A stretch of 64,000 nucleotides of DNA from Neorhodopirellula lusitana (GCF_900182915.1 NZ_FXUG01000004.1:371498-435497); one strand, 5' to 3'. Shown: positions 1-9,584, counted from the first letter of the stretch. A program made the numbers and translations. Notes: generated by a model from the sequence alone, not told the origin.

Positions 1-489
1 CTGGCTCGTGAAGGTGGCAAGCAAAGTAGCTTCTGGCACTGGACCCACTTCGAAAACCCTGAAAACGTTTCACCAGGTAGCGTCATGCCTTCCTACGGTC
101 ACCTACTGACCGAGGACATGAAGTACGACGCCATCGCACCGCACGTGAAAGCGGCTGCTTACTTGGGTGCGGAATACACCGACGAAGAACTGAATAACAC
201 CGCAGAAGTTGCCCAGAAGCAGGCGGAATACATTGCGGCGGATATCGTTCAGCAAGGTGGCCCGGCAAAGACGTACGAGAAACAGGCGATTGCCTTGATC
301 GCATACTTGCAACGCGTTGGCGTGGACCTGTTTGCTGAAGAAGCCCCCGCGGAACCAGCTGGTGACGCGGATTCGGATCCGGAATCCACCGAAGCGGATC
401 CAGATGTGGCACTCAATGAGGCGTCGGTCACACCGGTCGCCTCATCCCTACACGCCCTCAATTCCTCACTAGACGAAAGCAATTCTTAG
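1..489 (+). CDS. ccoO: cbb3-type cytochrome c oxidase, CcoO region (3' end only)
   Basis: This reading frame is open from the first base and gives 162 residues, so the gene starts upstream of the window. The segment with Trp-His-Trp near residue 13 and GSVMPSYGHLL near residue 26 matches the C-terminal half of CcoO/FixO, the membrane-anchored monohaem cytochrome c subunit of the cbb3 terminal oxidase. The CxxCH haem site should lie upstream and is not visible. The last ~45 residues are acidic and low in complexity. ccoQ begins one base after the stop and ccoP follows, the classic ccoNOQP order. Many planctomycetes fuse CcoN and CcoO into one chain; whether that holds here cannot be told from this end. 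Confidence 0.9.
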   Translation: MAREGGKQSSFWHWTHFENPENVSPGSVMPSYGHLLTEDMKYDAIAPHVKAAAYLGAEYTDEELNNTAEVAQKQAEYIAADIVQQGGPAKTYEKQAIALIAYLQRVGVDLFAEEAPAEPAGDADSDPESTEADPDVALNEASVTPVASSLHALNSSLDESNS

Positions 490-490
490 C

Positions 491-667
491 ATGATTAAAG
501 ATCTAGTTTGTGCGTTGGACTACTCGTCTTGTGCTGAATGGGCACTCGCGTTGTTCGTAGTCGCCTTCGCCACCATTACTTACGGAACATTACGGCTCAG
601 TCAGGACGCGACGGATCGGTTCGCATCGATTCCGCTGAGCGATCAAGTGGAGGATCCCCGCCAATGA
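491..667 (+). CDS. ccoQ: CcoQ-like small membrane subunit of cbb3 oxidase
   Basis: A 58-residue ORF that starts one base after the ccoO stop and overlaps the ccoP start in an ATGA junction. It has one predicted membrane segment (roughly residues 15-32, rich in Ala, Leu, Phe and Val) followed by a polar tail, the plan expected of CcoQ/FixQ, a small subunit that stabilises the core complex. CcoQ is poorly conserved, so the call rests mainly on position, size and topology. The other reading across this stretch, a 5' extension of the ccoP frame from 538, lacks a membrane segment and is less likely. Confidence 0.75.
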   Translation: MIKDLVCALDYSSCAEWALALFVVAFATITYGTLRLSQDATDRFASIPLSDQVEDPRQ

Positions 668-1305
668 GTTCGACGCCAACTGAAAACACAGCGAATGATT
701 CGGTCCTAACGGAACACGCTTACGACGGGATCGAGGAATTCGACAACCCGCTTCCGGGTTGGTGGAAGTGGTTGTTCATCGCTTGCATCGCATTCTGCCC
801 GCCTTATTTCCTGTACTACCACGGGGGAACGCCGGGCCGGTCCATCGAAGAAATCTATTCGCAGGCCCTGGCAGCGAACACGCGTTTGCAGTTTGCTGAA
901 ATCGGTGAACTGCAACCTGACGAAGCGACACTGGTCAGTTTTATGGAGAAGGACAATTGGTTGCGGGTCGGAAAAATCGTTTTCCAAACGCACTGCGTTT
1001 CCTGCCATGGTCGTGAAGGCGAGGGCAAAGTCGGCCCGAACTTGACCGACGAAAGCTACAAGAACGTCAAGAAGATCGAAGATATTGCTTCGGTGATCAA
1101 CAACGGTGCCGCTGCCGGTGCAATGCCACAGTGGTCCAACCGCTTGCATCCCAATGAAGTGGTGCTCGTTGCGGCGTATGTCGCTTCCATGCGAGGCGAA
1201 ATGCTCGAAGGACCGCGTGGTGCTGAGGGCAAGGAAATCCCACCTTGGCCTGAGGCGGTTGAGGCACCGGAATCTGAATCTGAATCCGATTCGGCTTCAG
1301 AGTAG
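664..1305 (+). CDS. ccoP: cbb3 oxidase subunit CcoP, apparently monohaem
   Basis: The 213-residue product has one N-terminal membrane segment (about residues 36-55, starting WWKWLFIACIAF) and one class I cytochrome c domain with a single CVSCH haem site and a later AMPQW methionine-ligand region. CcoP normally carries two CxxCH sites in ~300 residues to pass electrons from soluble cytochrome c to CcoO. Here only one is present, so the chain looks like a short monohaem form. The ATG at 664 overlaps the ccoQ stop and gives the best start; an in-frame ATG at 538 would read through ccoQ. The tail is Glu/Ser-rich. Confidence 0.88.
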   Translation: MSSTPTENTANDSVLTEHAYDGIEEFDNPLPGWWKWLFIACIAFCPPYFLYYHGGTPGRSIEEIYSQALAANTRLQFAEIGELQPDEATLVSFMEKDNWLRVGKIVFQTHCVSCHGREGEGKVGPNLTDESYKNVKKIEDIASVINNGAAAGAMPQWSNRLHPNEVVLVAAYVASMRGEMLEGPRGAEGKEIPPWPEAVEAPESESESDSASE

Positions 1306-1365
1306 GTAGGTCGTAGATGAATGTTGCGGCCAATCAGGCGGTGACTGAGTAAAGATGCGAGAACG

Positions 1366-1397
1366 GCAGCTGGATTGGAATCCACCAATCCGGCTGC
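1366..1397 (+). other. Stable hairpin downstream of ccoP
   Basis: Arms GCAGCTGGATTGG and CCAATCCGGCTGC around a six-base loop pair over 13 positions, with one T opposite G that would be a wobble pair in RNA. No T-run follows, so it is not a standard intrinsic terminator. It lies in the 229-bp gap between ccoP and ccoG and could stabilise or end the structural-gene transcript. Confidence 0.45.
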
Positions 1398-1534
1398 AAG
1401 TGACCACGCGGCTAGCGGCCCAAGGGCAGCTCACGCGAAGTCCGATGGTGCTCTTCGTTAAAGCGAGGGGAGTCATGCAAACGCGACGACACGCTTGCAT
1501 TTGTCTCACGTAAGATGCTTTCAAGTACAAAACA

Positions 1535-2935
1535 ATGCCACCCTCTACTGATAACGATGCTCTGCTTGTTCCTGAAGAGCACGTTTTATCGACCCTAGAA
1601 AAAGATGGTAGCCGCCGCTGGCTTCGGCCCCGACTGGCGATGGGAACTTGGTGGAAACGGCGACGAGTCGTAGCCTACGTTCTGATGGTTGTGTTTGTCG
1701 CGATTCCGCATTTGCGGCTCAACGGAAAACCGATCGTGTTGCTGGACTTTGTTTCCCGACAACTCACGCTGTTCGGGAAAACGTTCTATCCGACGGACAC
1801 GTTGATCCTGGCGTTATTCATGCTAACCGTTTTCGTCACGATCGTCCTTGTGACGGCGATCGCGGGACGAGCTTGGTGCGGTTGGGCATGCCCGCAAACC
1901 GTTTACATGGAGTTCCTGTTTCGCCCCATCGATCGTTTTTTCGAAGGAACGAAAGGCAAGGGCGGAAAACCGAAGGGCAATATCAGTGGTGGCTGGCAGA
2001 TCGCTCGTGTGGGCGTCTACTTGATCCTGTGTATGTTTCTCGCGCACACCTTCCTGGCGTACTTTGTCGGGACCGACACTCTTGCCCAATGGATTCGGCA
2101 ATCCCCAATTGATCACCCAGGTGCGTTCTTGGTCATGGCCGTTACGACCGCGGCGATGATGTTCGACTTCCTGATCTTTCGCGAACAGATGTGCTTGATT
2201 GCATGCCCCTATGGGCGTTTCCAGTCAGTGATGCTGGACGAACAATCAAAGATCGTGGGTTATGATCCTGGTCGTGGCGAACCTCGCCACAAAGGCAAAC
2301 GCACCAAAGATAGTTCACAAGGCGATTGTGTGGATTGCAATCAATGCGTTGTGGTCTGTCCAACGGGGATCGACATCCGCGACGGCTTGCAGATGGAGTG
2401 CATCAACTGCACTCAGTGCATCGATGCGTGTGACAGCGTGATGACCAAAATCGGCCTTCCCAAGGGCCTGATCCGCTACAGCTCGCAAGACGAACTCGCG
2501 AAGAAGCCTAAGAAATGGCTTCGCGCTCGCACGACTATCTATCCAGTCATTCTGTTGCTGGTCGCGGTCGGCTTCGTATTCGCCGTGATGAGCAAAGTCG
2601 GGTTCGATGCTCGTTTGCTTCGTGGCAAGGGTGCTCCGTTTTCGATGACAACGAAAGGCGCTGTGAATAACTCATTCCGTTTGCGACTGGTCAATCGGAC
2701 CGATAGCGAACAGACCTATTCGCTATCGGTCGTGAATCCGGAAGGTGTGACCTTGGAAGTCATTCAGAAAGACATGCTAACGCTCCCATCGGGCGGAAAT
2801 GTGCTAATCCCATTAAGCGTGGAGTTTGCTCCCGCGATCACACGCGGCGACGGTAACGAACCGGCGACGTTGGTTGTCGAAGACGCCAGCGATCATTCCA
2901 ACAACATTAAATTCAAACTACTCGGTCCAAGGTAA
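1535..2935 (+). CDS. ccoG: cbb3 oxidase accessory protein CcoG (RdxA/FixG family)
   Basis: A 466-residue polyferredoxin membrane protein. Several hydrophobic helices sit in the first ~340 residues (one starts YVLMVVFVAIPHL). Cys clusters follow: GWACPQTVY, CLIACPYGRF, then CVDCNQCVVVCP and CINCTQCIDAC, which bind two [4Fe-4S] clusters. The C-terminal ~120 residues form an Ig-like periplasmic domain (FixG C-terminal family). CcoG is known as a cupric reductase that helps copper delivery to cbb3 oxidase. The length is typical. It heads the ccoG-fixH-safE-ccoI-ccoS group, with fixH only 5 bases downstream. Confidence 0.95.
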   Translation: MPPSTDNDALLVPEEHVLSTLEKDGSRRWLRPRLAMGTWWKRRRVVAYVLMVVFVAIPHLRLNGKPIVLLDFVSRQLTLFGKTFYPTDTLILALFMLTVFVTIVLVTAIAGRAWCGWACPQTVYMEFLFRPIDRFFEGTKGKGGKPKGNISGGWQIARVGVYLILCMFLAHTFLAYFVGTDTLAQWIRQSPIDHPGAFLVMAVTTAAMMFDFLIFREQMCLIACPYGRFQSVMLDEQSKIVGYDPGRGEPRHKGKRTKDSSQGDCVDCNQCVVVCPTGIDIRDGLQMECINCTQCIDACDSVMTKIGLPKGLIRYSSQDELAKKPKKWLRARTTIYPVILLLVAVGFVFAVMSKVGFDARLLRGKGAPFSMTTKGAVNNSFRLRLVNRTDSEQTYSLSVVNPEGVTLEVIQKDMLTLPSGGNVLIPLSVEFAPAITRGDGNEPATLVVEDASDHSNNIKFKLLGPR

Positions 2936-2940
2936 AAACA

Positions 2941-3471
2941 GTGCGGCAACCAACAGGACCGACCAAGACAACCGATGAGATACACGGAGAGCGTCGTGCA
3001 AAGCGATTTTACATCGGCTTAGTACTGCTGCTATTCGCGATCCAGATCACAATCCTTGGCACTGCGATTAACCTCGCGATCGGTGATCCAGCTCTCGCTG
3101 TTGTTCCTGATTACCATCAAGCTGCTCTGCGTTGGGATCAATCCAAGGCGGCCAGCCGAGCGGTGCAGAAGCTTGGCTGGGATGTTGAAATGAAAGTTTC
3201 GGACGTGGCCGACGGCAAAGGCCTGCGAGCTTTGCAGGTTCACGCCACCGACCGTGATGGAAATTCACTCTCGAACCTATCGATCAACGCGAAAGTTTAC
3301 CATCACGCTCGAGCAGATCACATGGAACGGATCGCTTTGAAGAGCGTTGGCGACGGGCAATACATCGCGATGCCTGCGATGAGAAATCCTGGCCTGTGGC
3401 AAGTCGAACTGATCATCGATAACGCGAGTGTGCCGATGACCTTGTCTCAAACGATCGAACTGGGGAGCTAA
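2941..3471 (+). CDS. ccoH: FixH family protein
   Basis: A 176-residue protein starting at GTG 2941, five bases after ccoG. One membrane segment (about residues 23-45, FYIGLVLLLFAIQITILGTA) is followed by a periplasmic domain ending in LWQVELIIDN, matching FixH/CcoH. FixH is known to be needed for assembly or stability of the cbb3 oxidase. Seven bases separate its stop from the next start. The alternative start codons further in would cut off the membrane anchor, so GTG 2941 is preferred. Confidence 0.85.
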   Translation: MRQPTGPTKTTDEIHGERRAKRFYIGLVLLLFAIQITILGTAINLAIGDPALAVVPDYHQAALRWDQSKAASRAVQKLGWDVEMKVSDVADGKGLRALQVHATDRDGNSLSNLSINAKVYHHARADHMERIALKSVGDGQYIAMPAMRNPGLWQVELIIDNASVPMTLSQTIELGS

Positions 3472-3478
3472 GCTTCGC

Positions 3479-4411
3479 ATGTGGATTTTGATCAGCGCCG
3501 TTGTAACGGCCAGCCTGCTCGGCAGCATGCACTGCGTCGGCATGTGCGGCCCGCTAGCAATCTTTGCGAGTGGTGCCGGTGAAAAGGCGCCCCGCCGTCA
3601 GGTCGTTCTGTCCACCAGTCTCTACCACATTGGACGTTTACTGACGTACACGCTAGCCGGTTTAATCGCCGGTACGCTCGGCAGCCTTGTCGACGTCGGC
3701 GGTCAGACCCTTGGTTTCCAGTTAGCAGCGGCTCGCCTAGTTGGCACCGTGATGATCGCGATCGGACTCTGGAAGTTGGTATCGATGTGGCTGCCGCGAT
3801 CCGCTGCAACCTCGGGACCGACTCCTTCTCGCATCGGCGGTTTGTTGGTGAAGCTACGTCCGATCGTGTTCGGACTGCCGCCCAGTGGACGAGCATTCGC
3901 AACCGGTCTGCTAACGACGTTGTTGCCATGTGGCTGGCTATACCTATTTGCATTAGTCGCAGCCGGAACCGGTAATCCAGTCTCCGGCGGCATCACGATG
4001 GCAGCGTTCTGGGTCGGAACCGTCCCCGCTCTAACTGCTTTGATCGCCGGAACACAAACTTTGTCACATAAGTTCGTTCAGGTCGTCCCAACCGCGGCGG
4101 CGTTATTGTTAATCGTCACCGGCGGCATCACAGCTTCTGGACGTGGATTCGCCGAAATCAGTTCACTGTCCGAGATCGCGCCACCGGTTTCAATTTCAAC
4201 GGAACCAGCGCCGGAAGACTCGACGCCCGTCTGTTGTTGCGATCCCAACGCGACACAATGCAATTGCCCGCCGCCATCCATCCAGCAACAAATCAACGCA
4301 TTGACCAAAACACCGCTGCCATGCTGTGCAGGACACGTGAACGCGGAGACTTCGGTTGCCGAAGACGCCACGGGCGCAGCTGAACCGGCTGAGGAGTCTT
4401 TGCAGCCTTGA
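3479..4411 (+). CDS. SafE/TauE-like six-helix membrane protein with cysteine-rich tail (copper-related?)
   Basis: A 310-residue polytopic protein. The N-terminal GSMHCVGMCGP motif (residues ~16-26) and six helices match the sulfite exporter TauE/SafE-like (UreH-type, CcoS-neighbour) family that often sits in cbb3 loci and is linked to copper supply. The last ~100 residues are not membrane-bound and hold several Cys pairs and triplets (VCCCDPNATQCNCPPP and PCCAGH), a plausible metal-binding tail. It sits between fixH and ccoI and overlaps the ccoI start by four bases. Function as a copper importer or exporter is inference. Confidence 0.8.
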   Translation: MWILISAVVTASLLGSMHCVGMCGPLAIFASGAGEKAPRRQVVLSTSLYHIGRLLTYTLAGLIAGTLGSLVDVGGQTLGFQLAAARLVGTVMIAIGLWKLVSMWLPRSAATSGPTPSRIGGLLVKLRPIVFGLPPSGRAFATGLLTTLLPCGWLYLFALVAAGTGNPVSGGITMAAFWVGTVPALTALIAGTQTLSHKFVQVVPTAAALLLIVTGGITASGRGFAEISSLSEIAPPVSISTEPAPEDSTPVCCCDPNATQCNCPPPSIQQQINALTKTPLPCCAGHVNAETSVAEDATGAAEPAEESLQP

Positions 4412-6924
4412 TCCGCGAGACCGCTGACGCCCCAGCCAAGCGTATCGTTCGTCCATGCATTCACTGCGGCGAACCGACGGACAGCGATACGGAACAACCA
4501 GCCGAAGAGATCTTTTGCTGCAACGGGTGCCGCGGTGCTTATGAATTGATCCATGGCTGGGGCCTAGAAGGCTTCTATGGTTTGCGAGACCAGCTTGCCA
4601 GTGGACCGGCGAGCCGGGTGAATGCACAAGCAAGTCGTTACGAGGTCTTCGACAACGCCGAGTTTTTGGGGCCGTCTGTCCCAACCGAACAGGCTGACGG
4701 TTTGATGCGATGCGAACTTGCCGTGCATGGTTTGCACTGCGCCGCGTGTGCTTGGCTTATCGAAAACGCCGCCATTCGAACTCCCGGATGGAACGTCGCT
4801 CGGGTCAAGATGAGCGACCACACCCTGCAAGTCATCTTTGACCCAACTCAGACAGCACTAAGCAAGATTGCTGGGTTACTCGATCGACTCGGGTACGAAC
4901 TGGCACCGATCTCGAAACAGCGAGACCAACACTTCCAGAACGAGAGTCGGCGTCACTTGATCCAAATTGCAATCGCCGGCTTCTTCGCCGCGAACGCAAT
5001 GTGGATCGCCGTGGCGTTGTACGCTGGCGAGGCCTACGGCGTGGCAGCGGAACATCGTTTCTTCTTGCGAATGATCGGCACGGCTCTTGGCGTTGCTGCC
5101 GTGTTATTACCGGGGCGCACCTTCTTTGTGGGAGCGATCGCATCGATGCGAAACCGAGTGCCCCACATGGACTTGCCTGTCGCTCTGGGGCTGAGCGTGG
5201 GAACCATCGTGGGCACGATCAACGCGATCACGGGCAAAGGGCACCTCTATTTTGATTCTTTGGCGATCCTGGTTTTCTTGCTGTTAATTGGACGTTGGAT
5301 TCAGTTTCATCAGCAACATCGCGCTGCGAAAGCCGTTGACTTGTTGTTGCGAATCACTCCACGACATGCGAACCGCGTCGACGAACGCAATGAAACCAGC
5401 ACCGTCTTGGTAGACGCACTGCAGATCGGTGATGTCATCCGAGTCGGCGGCAACGAAAGCTTGCCAGCCGACGGAGAGGTCGTGCAGGGCGAATCGATGA
5501 TCGACCGATCCTTGTTGACCGGCGAGAGCGTCCCCGAAGGCGTTCAGCCCGGCGATCGCGTGTTGGCCGGAACGATTAATCTTCAGCGTGTGATTGATGT
5601 GCGTGTGGAGGCGATCGGCGACGACAGTCGCATCGGCAAAGTGATGCGATCAGTCGAGGATGCCACCAACCAAAAGACACCAATCGTTCAGTTCGCCGAT
5701 TCGGTTGGCGGCGTGTTTGTCGTTGTTGTCTCGCTGCTGGCAATCGCATCGTTCCTTTGGTGGATGCCCAGCGGATGGTCCGTCGCAGCATCACATGCGA
5801 CGTCGCTGTTGATTGTCGCGTGTCCCTGTGCTTTGGCGTTGGCCACGCCATTGGCGATTGCGGTTTCGCTGGGACGTGCCGCGAAGCACAAGGTATTGAT
5901 TCGCGACGGGAACACCCTGCAACAACTTGCCCGTGGCGGTCGCATCTGGTTTGACAAGACGGGAACACTGACCAGCGGTCGTCCGGACGCGGAACTGATC
6001 AGCGGGCACTGGGACGCCGTCCAGCTAGCAGCCGTCGTCGAACAAGAATGCCAGCACCCCGTTGCCGAAGCGATCAAGCGTTTGGCATCTCGCAGCCCCA
6101 AAGAAATCCAGATTGATTCCTATGAACTGACAGCCGTCCATCGAAATGGCGTCGTTGGCCAAGTCAATCAACAAGCGGTTTTGGTGGGCAACCTAGCCTT
6201 GATGGACCAGCATCATATCATGATCAGCGATTCCACGATGGAGGCGATCGATCGCTGCACAGATGAGTCCGCCAGCCCCATTTTAATTGCGGTCAACGGC
6301 CTCATCGAAGCGATCGTTGCGATCTCCGACCCGCTACGGCCTCATGTTGCGTCAACCATTGCCAGCCTACGTCATCGTGGCTGGAAGATTGGAATCCTAT
6401 CCGGAGACCATCCGGCAATCGTTCAGCATGTCGCAAGTCGCGTCGGCATTGACATTGACGAAGCCCACGGTGCGATGAGTCCGGAAGAGAAGTTATTCAC
6501 CGTCCAAAGGGATTCCGAATCGGACGAAGACTCCACGACGGTGATGATCGGCGACGGCGCCAACGATGCCGCTGCCTTGGCTGCGGCTGACGTCGGAATC
6601 GCCGTCCGCGGTGGCGCGGAGGTTAGCTTGCAAGCGGCTCCCGTCTTTATCGCCTCTGGCGATATTCAAGACATCGACCACTTAATGCAATCCGCTCGCC
6701 GAACCAACTGGTTGATCCGAACCGCATTCGCCGTCTCACTGACTTACAATCTAGTCGCTGTGGGACTCGCCATGATGGGACGCATCAGCCCGCTGATCGC
6801 AGCGGTGTTGATGCCGATCAGTAGCGTCAGCGTCCTGGCGCTGACGTTGGCTTGGCCAACCTACCCGTCCAGCTTGGGCAACGCGGGACTCTGGGACAAA
6901 ACAACCGAAGGAAAAACACCATGA
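4408..6924 (+). CDS. ccoI: Copper-translocating P-type ATPase CcoI/FixI
   Basis: An 838-residue P1B ATPase. The N-terminus has a Cys cluster (CIHCGEP then CCNGCRGAYELI) and a heavy-metal-binding domain with LHCAACAWL. Membrane helices follow, then the TGES actuator motif (LLTGESVPEG), the CPC metal channel in VACPCALALATPLA, the DKTGTLTSG phosphorylation site and the GDGANDAAALAAAD hinge. CcoI exports Cu(I) into the periplasm for the binuclear centre of cbb3 oxidase. The chosen start is TTG 4408, overlapping the upstream stop as TTGA. The next start codons would remove the Cys cluster. The stop overlaps the ccoS ATG. Confidence 0.95.
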   Translation: MIRETADAPAKRIVRPCIHCGEPTDSDTEQPAEEIFCCNGCRGAYELIHGWGLEGFYGLRDQLASGPASRVNAQASRYEVFDNAEFLGPSVPTEQADGLMRCELAVHGLHCAACAWLIENAAIRTPGWNVARVKMSDHTLQVIFDPTQTALSKIAGLLDRLGYELAPISKQRDQHFQNESRRHLIQIAIAGFFAANAMWIAVALYAGEAYGVAAEHRFFLRMIGTALGVAAVLLPGRTFFVGAIASMRNRVPHMDLPVALGLSVGTIVGTINAITGKGHLYFDSLAILVFLLLIGRWIQFHQQHRAAKAVDLLLRITPRHANRVDERNETSTVLVDALQIGDVIRVGGNESLPADGEVVQGESMIDRSLLTGESVPEGVQPGDRVLAGTINLQRVIDVRVEAIGDDSRIGKVMRSVEDATNQKTPIVQFADSVGGVFVVVVSLLAIASFLWWMPSGWSVAASHATSLLIVACPCALALATPLAIAVSLGRAAKHKVLIRDGNTLQQLARGGRIWFDKTGTLTSGRPDAELISGHWDAVQLAAVVEQECQHPVAEAIKRLASRSPKEIQIDSYELTAVHRNGVVGQVNQQAVLVGNLALMDQHHIMISDSTMEAIDRCTDESASPILIAVNGLIEAIVAISDPLRPHVASTIASLRHRGWKIGILSGDHPAIVQHVASRVGIDIDEAHGAMSPEEKLFTVQRDSESDEDSTTVMIGDGANDAAALAAADVGIAVRGGAEVSLQAAPVFIASGDIQDIDHLMQSARRTNWLIRTAFAVSLTYNLVAVGLAMMGRISPLIAAVLMPISSVSVLALTLAWPTYPSSLGNAGLWDKTTEGKTP

Positions 6925-7145
6925 GCGTGCTTTACATCGCTTTGCCAATGGCGTTGCTTCTGGGTGGCGGCGGAATGCTTGCCTGCATCCTATCCATCCG
7001 CCGGGGGCAGTACGACGATCTCGACACGCCGGCGGTTCGAATGCTGATCGACGACAAACCTATCGACGAAACCCGATCCCGTGATACTCGAAACCAAGCT
7101 CCGCCAACGGAAGCTCCTTCAAGACGTTCCGGCCATCAAAAATGA
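6921..7145 (+). CDS. ccoS: cbb3 oxidase maturation protein CcoS
   Basis: A 74-residue protein whose ATG overlaps the ccoI stop (ATGA). One membrane helix near the N-terminus ([19 protein letters not shown]) is followed by a short acidic motif, [16 protein letters not shown], that is the hallmark of CcoS. CcoS is needed to insert cofactors into the oxidase. The last ~28 codons run antiparallel into the 3' end of the UDP-glucose dehydrogenase gene, an 86-bp convergent overlap. The tail after residue ~46 is polar and poorly conserved in the family. Confidence 0.93.
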   Translation: MSVLYIALPMALLLGGGGMLACILSIRRGQYDDLDTPAVRMLIDDKPIDETRSRDTRNQAPPTEAPSRRSGHQK

Positions 7146-8487
7146 AGGCAGGCTTTTTCATGCTGTCATGAATGCTAGCGAAATCTGCAGTTGCAAACTC
7201 GTCCCACTCCGTCAGCACAGCAATGGCGTGTGCATCTTTGGAAGCCGTTTTTAAATCCGAGACGATCTCGACGTTATCAGCGAGAAGCTGAGCCGATGCT
7301 TGCGACAGTTCCGAATCACCATTCTTCAACACCGCGGCAAGGTCCTTACGAATCTGTTCAGGATTGACTTGCGGGTCATAGATGCAGAGCTTTGCTTTCT
7401 CGCGTAGCAGGTCGCGACAAATATAGATCGCTGCTGATTCGCGAGTGTCGTTGGTATCCTTCTTAAACGCGAATCCCCAAATTGCAATTTTCTTGTCGGA
7501 CACCGTGTTGAACAACGTACGAACTATCCGGTGCACGAAACGTTGTTTTTGGTAGTCGTTCATCTTGACGACTTGTTCCCAATACTCCGCCACCTCGGGC
7601 AGCCCAAAGAACTCGCAAAGATAAACGAGATTGAGGATATCCTTTTGGAAGCAGGAGCCTCCGAAGCCGACAGAAGACTTCAGAAACTTGGGACCAATGC
7701 GTGAATCTGTACCAATCGCCATGGCGACCTCATCGACGTCCGCTTCGGTAGCTTCACACAACGCCGAGATGGAATTGATTGAAGAGACCCGCTGAGCCAA
7801 AAACGCATTGGCGGTCAACTTCGACAACTCGCTGCTCCATAGGTTGGTTGTCAACAATCGTTCACGCGGCACCCAATTGGCATAGATTTCCACGAGTGCT
7901 TGGATCGCCTGTTCCGACTCACCACCAATCAGCACGCGGTCCGGTGCAAGTAAGTCCTCAACGGCGGTTCCTTCGGCTAGAAACTCAGGGTTGCTCAAGA
8001 CATCAAAAGTGGCTCCCGAGGATGCTCGACTCAGGATCGCTTTGACTGCCTCAGCGGTACGAACGGGCAGTGTGGACTTTTCAACGACAATCTTGTGACC
8101 GGAACTGACTTCGGCAATCTTACGAGCACACTTTTCAATGAACTCCAAGTTTGCCGCTCGCCCCGCCCCAACGCCGAAGTCCTTGGTCGGCGTGTTTACC
8201 GAAATGAAGATCATGTCAGCTTCAGCGATCGCCTCGTCGACTTCGGCAGTGAAGTGCAGGTTTCGCCCGCGGCTTTCCACCACGACATCGTGCAGACCAG
8301 GTTCGTAAATCGGCAGTGTGTCACTGTTCCACTGGGCAATCCGCGCTTCGTTGATATCCACCACTTTGACCTGAATATCAGGACATTGCTTGGCGATCAT
8401 CGCCATGGTCGGTCCGCCGACGTAGCCAGCACCGATGCAACAAATTTTTCGGACGGGCGCAATCGTGATTTGTGAATCAGTAGTCAT
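7060..8487 (-). CDS. ugd: UDP-glucose 6-dehydrogenase
   Basis: A 475-residue NAD-dependent enzyme that oxidises UDP-glucose to UDP-glucuronate for surface polysaccharides. It shows the Rossmann motif [14 protein letters not shown] near the start, an EKSTLP segment, the [11 protein letters not shown] region, the catalytic Cys in [11 protein letters not shown], and a C-terminal domain ending in FDGRNVL. The length and motif order resemble the longer, eukaryote-like UGD class. The frame is open to an ATG at 8571, but the ATG at 8487 (MTTDSQ) places the Rossmann fold at the usual distance. The 3' end overlaps ccoS head to tail. Confidence 0.95.
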   Translation of the reverse strand: MTTDSQITIAPVRKICCIGAGYVGGPTMAMIAKQCPDIQVKVVDINEARIAQWNSDTLPIYEPGLHDVVVESRGRNLHFTAEVDEAIAEADMIFISVNTPTKDFGVGAGRAANLEFIEKCARKIAEVSSGHKIVVEKSTLPVRTAEAVKAILSRASSGATFDVLSNPEFLAEGTAVEDLLAPDRVLIGGESEQAIQALVEIYANWVPRERLLTTNLWSSELSKLTANAFLAQRVSSINSISALCEATEADVDEVAMAIGTDSRIGPKFLKSSVGFGGSCFQKDILNLVYLCEFFGLPEVAEYWEQVVKMNDYQKQRFVHRIVRTLFNTVSDKKIAIWGFAFKKDTNDTRESAAIYICRDLLREKAKLCIYDPQVNPEQIRKDLAAVLKNGDSELSQASAQLLADNVEIVSDLKTASKDAHAIAVLTEWDEFATADFASIHDSMKKPAFIFDGRNVLKELPLAELGFEYHGIGFRR

Positions 8488-8714
8488 GGTCGAATAGCGA
8501 GTGGGATGAACGAATTTGAGTCGCGGATAAGCAGCGACAAGACGTAGGGACTCGTATGCAAAGAGCCTCAAAGGTCCTCAGATGCGAGTAATGGTAGTTG
8601 AAGCATCCTAAAAGACATCCGATCCGTCGCGGAAATCAGTCGCTTTTGCCCCTACGTTTCCCCTACAACCGGCAAAACCGGAAGTCGTGTCCGACCACCA
8701 GCCAATTAAACGCA

Positions 8715-9584
8715 CTAAGACAGGTCATGACAGCATTGGCGATATTCTCGCGGGGTCATCTGACGCAGTTCGCGAAACCGGCGATTGAAATTGGACAAGT
8801 TTGCGAAACCGGCTTCTAGGCTGATCGCCAACACAGGTTGGTCCGTTTCAGCCAACATCCGACAGGCCAAGCCAATCCGCAATTCAACAATGTGCTCAGT
8901 CAAAGTCCTGCCGGTTGATTGACGAAAAAATCGACTGAACGCGGACGGGTTCATATCCACCAAATTCGCGAGGGCTTGGTGACTCAGCTTTGGATTTGTG
9001 AGATTGAATTCAATGAAGTCGCAAACGGCCTGAATTCGATCCTCGCCGACCGGGCTTGCCGAAAACTGATACGCCTCACTGGAAAGTGGTTGCGCGTCTG
9101 AAACCTGCGCTAATTGATCCAGACACGTCAGCAAACCAATCACCTTCGCGGCCCCAGGCGAATCCACCATCGCTGTCATTTGCTCCCCCACTTGACGAGC
9201 GATCGGCGTCGGGAACCACAACCCTCGCTGACTCCGGTCCAGCAGATTCGCAACCCCCGCCAACTCCGGCGTCCTGAAAAAATCAGTCCCCAAGAAGTCT
9301 GGCCTGAACTGAACCACGATCGCTGGGTGGTTGTCGAACTTCTGGCCGCGGAACGCATCCGAAGCCCAATTGTGAGGCAGGTTCCCACCAACCAACACCA
9401 AGTCATGGTCGCCGTAGCTACCAATATGATCGCCGACAATACGTGAACCGGTTCCTTGGCGAAGGTAGGTCAATTCAATCTCGGGATGGCGGTGCCAGCG
9501 AACGGGAGTATTCAAATTCTCACGATCGAAGCAGCGAAATGACTCACCGGTATTGGTTACGAGCTTCTCGAAAGTAGGCTTCAA
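8715..9584 (-). CDS. AraC family transcriptional regulator
   Basis: A 289-residue protein. The N-terminal half is a cupin-like sensor domain (HRHPEIELTYLRQGTGSRIVGD and later GGNLPHNW), and the C-terminal ~100 residues hold the two helix-turn-helix motifs of AraC/XylS regulators, including LEAGFANLSNFNRRFREL and MTPREYR. Family members of this kind bind a sugar-like effector and activate nearby genes. It lies 227 bp upstream of ugd on the same strand and diverges from the PIG-L gene across a 447-bp gap, so either could be a target; this is inference. Confidence 0.92.
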   Translation of the reverse strand: MKPTFEKLVTNTGESFRCFDRENLNTPVRWHRHPEIELTYLRQGTGSRIVGDHIGSYGDHDLVLVGGNLPHNWASDAFRGQKFDNHPAIVVQFRPDFLGTDFFRTPELAGVANLLDRSQRGLWFPTPIARQVGEQMTAMVDSPGAAKVIGLLTCLDQLAQVSDAQPLSSEAYQFSASPVGEDRIQAVCDFIEFNLTNPKLSHQALANLVDMNPSAFSRFFRQSTGRTLTEHIVELRIGLACRMLAETDQPVLAISLEAGFANLSNFNRRFRELRQMTPREYRQCCHDLS

